5,000 nt of DNA from Bacteroidota bacterium (GTDB taxonomy: Bacteria; Bacteroidota; Bacteroidia; NS11-12g; UBA9320): positions 1 to 5,000 of the forward strand of contig JAHEKB010000183.1 of assembly GCA_024638525.1 (NCBI GenBank), given 5' to 3'. The stretch's first letter is position 1; the number at the start of each line of letters is the position of its first letter. The position numbers and the translations under genes are program-made. The notes beneath the pieces were generated by a model. It saw nothing but the letters and a program-made list of their open reading frames with translations, did no database searches and was not told the origin of the DNA. Shown piece after piece: positions 1-5,000 of this stretch.

Positions 1-221
1 TGAAAAAGCCTCATTGGTATCAAATACTTGCTTTGATCAACTACCTGAGAAAGCAAGATCAAGTCGACAATAGATGGATGAGCTATTACCGCAGCGCAGA
101 GTTGAGGATTACGACTCGAGAGCAGCGGTGGCACATTGATGGAGAACCCGTGCTTTGTGAACCAGTGGTAGAGATCAAAGTGCAGCCATTATCATTAACT
201 ATATTTACCCCGCATGGCTAA
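1..221 (+). CDS. Diacylglycerol kinase / YegS-BmrU-type lipid kinase, C-terminal fragment (5' end outside window)
   Basis: Only the last 72 residues are visible. The frame is open from base 3 to the TAA at 219-221 and has no start that must be used, so the gene begins upstream of the window. The visible part has alternating beta-strand character. It includes the segment WHIDGEPV (residues 46-53 of the fragment), the DGEP turn typical near the C-terminus of the diacylglycerol kinase / YegS / BmrU lipid kinase family, and ends in a strand (KVQPLSLTIFTP) as these proteins do. Members phosphorylate diacylglycerol or a related lipid with ATP at the inner face of the membrane. The catalytic GGDGT region lies in the missing N-terminal domain and cannot be checked here. 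The stop overlaps the start of the SUI1-family gene by 8 bp, so the two are probably cotranscribed and translationally coupled. The family call rests on the C-terminal signature alone. Confidence 0.75.
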   Translation, partial: KKPHWYQILALINYLRKQDQVDNRWMSYYRSAELRITTREQRWHIDGEPVLCEPVVEIKVQPLSLTIFTPHG

Positions 222-567
222 GAAGAAAATGCAAAAATTGGATCTGGAAAATTTCTTTGTCTATTCTACAGACCCGGAATTTGAACGTGAAGAAGAAGCC
301 TCTGAAGAAGAATCCATTGACCCAACAGAAATGAAATTACTGGTTAGGAAAGAACGCAAGGGCCGCGGCGGAAAAGTCGTTACAGTCATCAGTGGTTTTG
401 AAGGATCCGACGCAGAAATCAAGGCTCTTGCAAAGTCCATCAAGCAACACTGTGGTACAGGCGGAGCCGTGAAAGGAGACGATATTATTATTCAAGGTGA
501 CTTAGCTGATAAAATCGTCCAGTATTTAGAAGAACGTGGATATCCTTCTAAAAAAACGACGATCTAA
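214..567 (+). CDS. yciH: SUI1/eIF1-like translation initiation factor (YciH family)
   Basis: This is a complete 117-residue protein. The SUI1 fold occupies about residues 42-112. It begins with the basic stretch VRKERKGRGGK (44-54), followed by VVTVISGF and then the hallmark CGTGGAVKGDDIIIQGD (80-96), which matches the conserved CGTGG-x-K...I-x-IQGD of eIF1/YciH proteins. Family members resemble eukaryotic eIF1. In bacteria YciH has been linked to start-site fidelity or to a stress-related effect on initiation, but it is not essential. The N-terminal extension (1-41) is lysine-rich at the start and then strongly acidic (EFEREEEASEEES, 22-34), so it is probably a disordered tail. The ATG at 214 lies inside the 3' end of the lipid kinase gene (8-bp overlap) with no clear Shine-Dalgarno, which is usual in Bacteroidota. 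An alternative start at Met6 (ATG at 229) would also leave the domain intact. Confidence 0.93.
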   Translation: MAKKKMQKLDLENFFVYSTDPEFEREEEASEEESIDPTEMKLLVRKERKGRGGKVVTVISGFEGSDAEIKALAKSIKQHCGTGGAVKGDDIIIQGDLADKIVQYLEERGYPSKKTTI

Positions 568-569
568 AC

Positions 570-599
570 TTTGAGCTTGCATTGAGGACTGTAACTTTG
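570..599 (+). promoter_or_regulatory. Candidate Bacteroidetes-type promoter for pckA
   Basis: TTTG at 570-573 and TAACTTTG at 592-599 match the -33 (TTTG) and -7 (TAnnTTTG) elements known for the primary sigma factor of Bacteroidetes. They are separated by 18 bp, one short of the usual 19-21. The site lies directly after the SUI1 stop codon, and its -7 element is 16 bp upstream of the pckA ATG, so the leader would be only about 10 nt. Short motifs like these occur by chance in AT-rich DNA. Position and pattern support it, but the off-optimal spacing and very short leader lower the confidence. Confidence 0.35.
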
Positions 600-615
600 C
601 TGCTTTATATTCGAC

Positions 616-2189
616 ATGAAATCACATCCAATTACAGACAGAGTAATTTCACTTGCGAGCAAAGTCAACATCAATTTGAGTCAAGCGGAATTAATACAGG
701 CCGCAGTTAACAGAAATGAAGGTACCATTACAGACCATGGAGCCCTAGCTGCTGACACTGGAAAATTCACCGGAAGATCTCCAAAAGACAAATTTTCAGT
801 AAGTGACTCCAAAACAGAAGATATTGTTTGGTGGGGTGAGATCAACAAGAGATACGATGCGGAGAAATTCGACATACTGACCGAAAAAGTCATTGCGCAT
901 TACCAAGGCAAAGAGATATTCGTTAGAGATGCTTATGCATGTGCAGACGAGGATTACAGAATGAATGTAAGAGTAGTCAATGAATCAGCATATCAAAATC
1001 TCTTTGTACACCATATGTTTCTAAGACCGAATCAGTCTGAAATAGACAGCATAGATCCGGACTGGATTATTCTAGCAGCTCCTAGCTTCTTGGCAGATCC
1101 TGAGATCGACGGTACGAGGCAAGAAAACTTCAGTATTATTAATTTTACAAAGAAGATCTATCTGATTGGCGGTAGTGGTTATACAGGAGAAATCAAGAAA
1201 GGCATATTTACGGTATTGAATTTTTCATTACCCGTAGAAGAAAATGTCCTTTCAATGCATTGCTCGGCCAACATTGGAAAAAATGGAGACACCGCTATTT
1301 TCTTTGGTTTATCAGGTACGGGGAAAACAACATTGAGCGCTGATCCAGACAGGGCACTCATTGGAGATGATGAACACGGATGGTCAGACAAGGGAGTTTT
1401 TAACTTCGAGGGAGGATGCTATGCAAAAGCCATAGACCTGAGCAAAGAGAAAGAGCCTCAAATTTGGGATGCGATCAAAAACGGAGCTTTGGTGGAGAAT
1501 GTGAGATTCTTCCCTGGAACCAATACTGTTAATTATGAAGATGTAAGTGTCACGCAAAATACTAGAGCTGCATACCCCATTTATCATATCGATGGCATTG
1601 CAGAGCCATCATTGGGACCACATCCCAATAACATATTCTTTTTGACTTGTGATGCCTTTGGTGTATTACCCCCTATCTCAAAGCTCAATTTATCAGCGGA
1701 TACACAGCTAAAGTTGCAGGGACTGAAGTCGGAATCACAGACCCTGAAGCAACATTTTCAGCATGTTTTGGCGCTGCTTTTTTACCATTGCATCCAGGAA
1801 AATATGCCGAAATGCTAGGTGAAAAAATGCAAGAGCATAAAGTGAACGTCTGGCTCGTAAATACGGGATGGAGTGGCGGTCCATTTGGTGTTGGTAAAAG
1901 AATGCGTCTCAAATACACAAGAGCAATGATCTCCGCGGCTCTAAATGGTGATTTAAACAATGTTGAATATCACAGCCACCCGGTTTTTGGTGTAAGCATA
2001 CCTTCAACGTGTAAAGGCGTGCCGACAGAACTGCTAAACCCTCGTGAAACTTGGGCTGATAAAGCAGCATATGACAAAAAGGCCAATCAGCTTGCAGGCT
2101 TATTTAATCAAAACTTTGCTCAATATGCCAGTGGGGTTAGTCAAGAGATACTTGATGCGGCACCCAGCGCAAAGAGCACAAGCCATTAG
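616..2189 (+). pseudogene. pckA: Phosphoenolpyruvate carboxykinase (ATP), frame broken by a roughly 22-nt deletion
   Basis: PckA interconverts oxaloacetate + ATP with phosphoenolpyruvate + CO2 + ADP, the entry step of gluconeogenesis, in the cytoplasm. Frame 1 (616-1686, 357 residues) carries the N-terminal and nucleotide-binding parts. These include TGRSPKDKF with substrate-binding Arg54, YTGEIKKGIF with the metal-ligand-type Lys195, MHCSANIG with His215, the P-loop GLSGTGKTT (231-239), the kinase-2 motif GDDEHGW (250-256), and QNTRAAYPI (314-322). From base 1689 the family sequence continues in frame 3 (FISGYTAK..., then TGWSGGPFGVGKR and YTRAMI of the adenine-binding region) to the TAG at 2187-2189. 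Only the bases AA (1687-1688) separate Lys-Leu from Phe-Ile-Ser, where E. coli PckA has eight residues (TADQTQYH), so about 22 nt are missing. Restored, the protein would be about 531 residues, the normal family size. As it stands, translation runs 43 wrong residues past the junction to the TAG at 1816-1818 (400 aa), losing the C-terminal nucleotide-contacting part. It is either a true pseudogene or an assembly error. The identity is certain. Confidence 0.93.
1681..1694 (+). other. pckA: Deletion/frameshift junction inside pckA
   Basis: AAG CTC (Lys-Leu, frame 1, 1681-1686) is followed by AA (1687-1688) and then TTT ATC (Phe-Ile, frame 3, 1689-1694). Intact family members have eight residues between these points. 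Loss of 22 nt accounts exactly for both the missing residues and the frame change. The leftover AA would fit the last two bases of a CAA Gln codon, and Gln is plausible before Phe-Ile-Ser. A short CA or TCA repeat at the deletion ends is possible but cannot be shown without the intact parent sequence. Confidence 0.85.
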
Positions 2190-2211
2190 GCGATAATTAT
2201 AGGTGAACAAC

Positions 2212-2243
2212 AGCCCTCGTCGCAAGTCGGGGGCTTTTTTTTT
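2212..2243 (+). terminator. Rho-independent terminator after pckA
   Basis: The arm AGCCCTCG (2212-2219) pairs over eight positions with CGGGGGCT (2228-2235), with one T-G wobble, around the 8-nt loop TCGCAAGT. A run of nine T (2235-2243) follows. It starts 22 bp after the pckA stop, so it ends the pckA transcript and insulates the porin promoter. The reverse strand has an A-run on the far side and no T-run after the hairpin, so it is one-directional. Confidence 0.9.
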
Positions 2244-2290
2244 GTGTCCACATCTTTAGATAAACTTAATGTTATTATGAGGAATATCAG

Positions 2291-2321
2291 TTTGGCAGTT
2301 TACTAAATCGATATAATTTTG
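2291..2321 (+). promoter_or_regulatory. Bacteroidetes-type promoter of the porin/FMN-binding unit
   Basis: TTTG at 2291-2294 and TAATTTTG at 2314-2321 are separated by exactly 19 bp. This fits the Bacteroidetes consensus TTTG-N19-21-TAnnTTTG fully. Transcription would begin about 2326-2330, leaving a leader of about 25 nt. The leader is A/T-rich just before the ATG at 2354 and has no Shine-Dalgarno, which is normal for this phylum. The promoter lies between the pckA terminator and the porin gene, as expected for a new transcription unit. The rest of the 164-bp gap (2244-2290) shows nothing else recognisable. Confidence 0.65.
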
Positions 2322-2353
2322 CCCCTATTAAGAATTAGTCTAAATAAATATAG

Positions 2354-3514
2354 ATGAAACATCTTACCGTCACACTACTCTTCTTCTGTACGCTACAAGC
2401 TACTGCTCAAGATACCACCTATCAAAATACCGGTACAAGGATGATCAATAGCAACAATAGGCTGAGTATCAGAGGCTATGCCGAAGGCAATTACAACCAG
2501 CCCTTTGTTGAAAATCAAAGAACAAACGGACGCTTGGAAATGAGAAGGATGGTTCTATTTACCGGCTATAAGTTCAATGACCACACTTCATTTGTTGCGG
2601 AAATTGAAGTAGAACACGGCAATCAAATATTTCTGGAACAAGCCTTTGTCAATCATCGTTTGAACAAGAATATCAATTTGAGAGCGGGTCTAGTACTCAT
2701 ACCCATGGGAATCGTTAATGAATATCACGAACCAACCACTTTTAATGGTGTTGAAAGGCCCAATATGGACAAGTACATCATTACCTCTACTTGGAGAGAA
2801 ATGGGCATTGGCTTTCAGGGTATTATTCCCGAGGCTAGTTTGAGCTATCAGATTTATGCCGTAAATGGGTTTAAAAGTCATAATGGCGAAAAAGGTTTGA
2901 TCAATGAAAGCAGCGGATTTAGAGGAGGTAGGCAGAAGGGTGTCGGATCTATTATGTCCTCTCCTAACTTATCCGCTAAGGTGGATTACTTTGGTGTGAG
3001 AAATTTAAAAGTTGGCCTTGCAGCCTATTTAGGACAAACTCAATCTCCACTTTATGATGGAGTTTCAGTGAATAACGATAGTGCCATGATGCGCGCGGAC
3101 AGCTCGGTGATTGGGCTTAATATGTTCGGAATTGATGCTAGATATACTTATAAACGATTAAGATTAAGAGGGCAAGCGATCATTGGTAACATCAGTAATA
3201 CGCTATCCTATAATGCTTTTACCGGAAGTAAACTGAGCTCAAGAATATATGGTTATTACGCGGAGGTGGCCTACAATGTATTGCCCATCCGGTCTAAGTA
3301 TCAATTGTATCCATTTGTCCGTATCGAAGAGTACGACACTCAGGCCCAAGACATAGAGGCCTCTTCTGAAGATAACAGCAAACGCAAAGAGATAACTGCA
3401 GGTCTCAGCTGGTTTCTGCACCCAGGAGCGGTAATAAAAACAGACTATCAGCGCTTTGATCGGCTTGGCAGCGTAAACCATCAATTTAATTTAGGCATTG
3501 GAATATGGTTTTAA
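2354..3514 (+). CDS. Outer-membrane beta-barrel porin, phosphate-selective-porin (OprO/OprP)-like
   Basis: This 386-residue protein starts with a Sec signal peptide (MKHLTVTLLFFCTLQATA, likely cut after Ala18, before Gln-Asp). After a short linker, the mature part is a series of amphipathic strands rich in Tyr, Gly and Arg from about residue 36 (RLSIRGYAEGNYN). It ends GIGIWF, with the terminal aromatic residue used for barrel assembly. The block RAGLVLIPMGIVNEYHEPTTFNGVERPN (in two parts, 110-123 and 124-137) and STWREMGIGFQG (145-156) resembles Bacteroidota porins annotated as phosphate-selective porin O/P. It would form a diffusion channel in the outer membrane. The solute is unknown: many proteins given this name have not been shown to prefer phosphate. 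The gene has its own promoter just upstream, and its last 10 bp overlap the FMN-binding-protein gene, so the two form an operon. The ATG at 2354 is chosen because it begins the signal peptide. Confidence 0.85.
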   Translation: MKHLTVTLLFFCTLQATAQDTTYQNTGTRMINSNNRLSIRGYAEGNYNQPFVENQRTNGRLEMRRMVLFTGYKFNDHTSFVAEIEVEHGNQIFLEQAFVNHRLNKNINLRAGLVLIPMGIVNEYHEPTTFNGVERPNMDKYIITSTWREMGIGFQGIIPEASLSYQIYAVNGFKSHNGEKGLINESSGFRGGRQKGVGSIMSSPNLSAKVDYFGVRNLKVGLAAYLGQTQSPLYDGVSVNNDSAMMRADSSVIGLNMFGIDARYTYKRLRLRGQAIIGNISNTLSYNAFTGSKLSSRIYGYYAEVAYNVLPIRSKYQLYPFVRIEEYDTQAQDIEASSEDNSKRKEITAGLSWFLHPGAVIKTDYQRFDRLGSVNHQFNLGIGIWF

Positions 3515-4059
3515 AGAAGGCATCGATTATCCTTCTGAGTGTATTCAGCTGTTTGGCCTTTGCTGGGTGGCAAATGGAAATTCCTCCTGTCCATCTAAAG
3601 AAGATGCAGAAGAAGGTCATAAGACATTATAAACCGACCCCTGCTCAGCTGATTACGGAACACAATCAATGGATCAGTTCCAAATCTGGAAGCGGTTATT
3701 GCATCCCTATTAAATCTGCCGCTGAGAACGATTTGGGATACCTACATTACCGCAAAGCCGCAGCCTGTAGTTTCGGTGGCTGCGTAGACACTGCCTGTGC
3801 CACGGGAAGCGTTGGATTTAAAGAGTATATCTTCTATTATATGATTGCCAACAATCAAGGAGAAATTGAGCGACTTGGTATATTAGAATACGAATCGAGT
3901 TACGGATATGAGATCAGCAGTCAATCATGGCTGAAACAATTCTATGGCAGCAAAGCTGGAGAATTCAAACTGAATGAAAACATCGATGGAATTAGCGGAG
4001 CAACTGTATCTGTTAAGGCCATGATACAAGATCTGAACTCTCTCAAGCATCAGGAATAA
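3505..4059 (+). CDS. Exported FMN-binding-domain protein (predicted covalently flavinylated)
   Basis: This is a 184-residue protein with an N-terminal Lys-Lys pair and a hydrophobic segment (residues 6-20, ending AFA before Gly21). That is either a cleavable signal peptide or a membrane anchor. The FMN-binding domain spans about residues 75-180. It has the usual family order: GYLHYRKA (78-85), FKEYIFYYMI (105-114), GILEYESSYGYEISSQSWLKQFYGSK (in two parts, 125-137 and 138-150), then DGISGATVS (161-169). In related proteins (NqrC, RnfG and other FMN_bind proteins) the Thr of S/T-G-A-T carries FMN in phosphoester linkage, added outside the cytoplasm by ApbE. Here that residue would be Thr167. 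Four cysteines other than Cys16 of the signal segment are present (66, 88, 93, 98), and the last three form C-x4-C-x4-C in what appears to be an extra loop. The start overlaps the porin stop by 10 bp, so coupled translation is likely. A role in envelope electron transfer is inferred. No ApbE or partner reductase lies in the window. Confidence 0.85.
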   Translation: MVLKKASIILLSVFSCLAFAGWQMEIPPVHLKKMQKKVIRHYKPTPAQLITEHNQWISSKSGSGYCIPIKSAAENDLGYLHYRKAAACSFGGCVDTACATGSVGFKEYIFYYMIANNQGEIERLGILEYESSYGYEISSQSWLKQFYGSKAGEFKLNENIDGISGATVSVKAMIQDLNSLKHQE

Positions 4060-5000
4060 GAGCCTGAGCTCTTTTATCCCTCATGGCCATTCTGTTGAGG
4101 CGCCATAGGAACACAAATCCCAAGACGAAGATGCCCATTAGCAAGAGTACGCTTAATCTCATGTCTCCTGTTACACCTTCTATCAAACCAAACAAAAAAG
4201 GTCCGATAATTAAGCCAATCTTCTCCATAATATCGTAAAAGCTAAAATAAGAAGCATGATCATCGGTTTTTGGCAGCATTTTGGAATAGGTACTGCGGCT
4301 TAATGCCTGTATCCCGCCCATTACAAAACCCACCACCGCTGCCAGGAAATAAAATTCTAAAGGTCTGTGAATGAAATATGCTGCAACGGTTACGGCTATC
4401 CAAATCAGCACGGCTATCATCAAAACTTTGATGTTGCCATACGATCGGCTCATTCTGGACATTATGGTAGCTCCTACGATGGCAATAAGCTGAATGATGA
4501 TAATGCTAATTATCAGTCCGGATGAGTCTTTATCTCCATTCTCCATCAAGGGCCAATCAATTTCTTTTTCTGCAAAAACTACTGCGAGTATCATGATGGT
4601 TTGCACACCCATATTGTATATGAAATAACTCAACAGATACCCTTTAATCAATCGGATTTGTTTCAATTCATTCCATACTTTCCGGATCTCTCTATATCCA
4701 TGAAGTATAATTCTTGAGCTCACCCGCCTCTTTTCTTTGCTTCTAGACGGAAGATGATAATAGGTGTATTGTGCAAAACCTGCCCACCATATACCAACAA
4801 GTACAAAGGCTTCTCGAATGTCTCTGCCATATTTTTGATTCATCACCAAAACAAAAACGAGCAGTATTACACTGCCGACATAACCCAGTGAAAATCCCCT
4901 CGCACTTATCTTATCATGTAAACGCTTTGGTGCTATTTCCGGTAAAAATGAATTGTAATAGACCAAACTGCCCCAGAATCCTATGCTTGCCATAAATACG
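4043..5000 (-). CDS. UMF1-family MFS transporter, C-terminal about three quarters (5' end outside window)
   Basis: The reading frame is open from the right edge of the window to the TGA at 4045-4043. The Met codon at 4993-4991 is not taken as the start, because the frame continues upstream (Val-Phe-Met-Ala) and the following FWGSLVYYNSFLPEIA matches an internal family segment at the end of an early helix. About 318 residues are visible, against a usual family length of about 430. Hydrophobic segments (numbered from that Met) lie near 36-51, 62-78, 115-140, 158-178, 187-207, 211-229, 257-270 and 280-297. That is eight helices, with about four missing upstream, which fits a 12-helix major facilitator. 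Diagnostic motifs are GGIQALSRSTYSKMLP (226-241) and SYFSFYDIMEKIGLIIGP (248-265), typical of the UMF1 family, which resembles fungal Atg22. The substrate is unknown; Atg22-like proteins have been tied to amino-acid efflux from vacuoles. It is convergent with the FMN-binding gene, with a 17-bp overlap of coding ends, and no terminator of its own is visible. Confidence 0.88.
   Translation of the reverse strand, partial: VFMASIGFWGSLVYYNSFLPEIAPKRLHDKISARGFSLGYVGSVILLVFVLVMNQKYGRDIREAFVLVGIWWAGFAQYTYYHLPSRSKEKRRVSSRIILHGYREIRKVWNELKQIRLIKGYLLSYFIYNMGVQTIMILAVVFAEKEIDWPLMENGDKDSSGLIISIIIIQLIAIVGATIMSRMSRSYGNIKVLMIAVLIWIAVTVAAYFIHRPLEFYFLAAVVGFVMGGIQALSRSTYSKMLPKTDDHASYFSFYDIMEKIGLIIGPFLFGLIEGVTGDMRLSVLLLMGIFVLGFVFLWRLNRMAMRDKRAQALIPDA
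4058..4075 (+). terminator. Short hairpin terminator at the FMN-binding gene stop
   Basis: AAGAGC (4058-4063) pairs perfectly with GCTCTT (4068-4073) around the tetraloop CTGA, with T at 4072-4075 forming a short tail. It begins within the TAA stop codon of the + strand gene and lies wholly inside the C-terminal coding region of the transporter on the other strand. The stem has only six pairs and the T-run is short, so termination may be partial. On the minus strand no T-run follows, so it would not serve the transporter gene. Confidence 0.5.

Noticed and set aside
1681..1694. Programmed ribosomal frameshift in pckA
   Set aside because: There is no slippery heptamer or downstream stimulatory structure that I can see, eight conserved residues are missing as well, and PckA is not known to use recoding.
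1685..1960. Open frame of 91 codons on the minus strand opposite pckA
   Set aside because: It lies antisense to clearly conserved PckA codons and its translation resembles no family. It is a shadow frame, as are the other minus-strand frames at 261-443, 681-893, 1179-1391, 1384-1587, 2690-2881 and 3239-3484.
1788..2189. Separate 133-residue gene starting with TTG at 1788
   Set aside because: Its frame continues PckA homology upstream to 1689, before any start codon, and it has no promoter or ribosome binding site. It is the C-terminal part of the broken pckA.
2244..2353. Small RNA, riboswitch or tRNA in the gap before the porin gene
   Set aside because: No cloverleaf, conserved aptamer core or second terminator is visible. 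The gap is explained by the pckA terminator tail and the porin promoter.
3505..3564. Lipoprotein signal in the FMN-binding protein (Cys16)
   Set aside because: The residues before the Cys (Val-Phe-Ser) do not fit the lipobox, where a small residue is expected at -2, and the hydrophobic core continues past the Cys to a better signal-peptidase I site after Ala20.
4771..4995. Plus-strand open frame of 74 codons opposite the transporter
   Set aside because: It is antisense to conserved UMF1 transporter sequence, with no promoter and no recognisable protein features.

Overview
The window looks like an ordinary chromosomal stretch of a member of the Bacteroidota, probably a Cytophagia-, Saprospiria- or Flavobacteriia-type lineage. 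Four things suggest this. The proteins read like Bacteroidota versions of their families. Two promoters match the Bacteroidetes TTTG / TAnnTTTG pattern. Clear Shine-Dalgarno sites are lacking. A eukaryote/archaea-like SUI1 (YciH) initiation factor sits behind a lipid kinase gene. No RNA gene, CRISPR array, insertion sequence, phage gene or integrase was seen.

Left part (1-2243, + strand): the 3' end of a diacylglycerol/lipid kinase gene overlaps by 8 bp a complete SUI1/YciH gene. A 48-bp gap with a candidate promoter follows, then pckA, the ATP-dependent phosphoenolpyruvate carboxykinase of gluconeogenesis, closed by a good Rho-independent terminator. The pckA reading frame is broken. Family-like sequence runs in frame 1 up to residue 357 and resumes in frame 3 three bases later. 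About eight conserved residues (about 22 nt) are missing at the junction. This is either a real deletion pseudogene or an assembly defect.

Middle part (2291-4075, + strand): a promoter of the Bacteroidetes type drives a two-gene unit. The first gene encodes an outer-membrane beta-barrel porin of the phosphate-selective-porin-like type. The second overlaps it by 10 bp and encodes an exported FMN-binding-domain protein with a flavinylation-type motif (DGISGATVS) and an unusual cluster of cysteines. The pair suggests a cell-envelope function linking an outer-membrane channel with a covalently flavinylated periplasmic protein. That link is inference. The flavin transferase ApbE that would be needed is not in the window.

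Right part (4043-5000, - strand): the 3' portion of a UMF1-family major facilitator (MFS) transporter gene converges on the FMN-binding gene. The two coding regions overlap by 17 bp, and a hairpin terminator for the + strand gene lies inside the transporter's C-terminal codons.

The most notable item is the broken pckA, followed by the porin/FMN-binding pair with its cysteine-rich insert. I did not find convincing evidence of a wholly new system.
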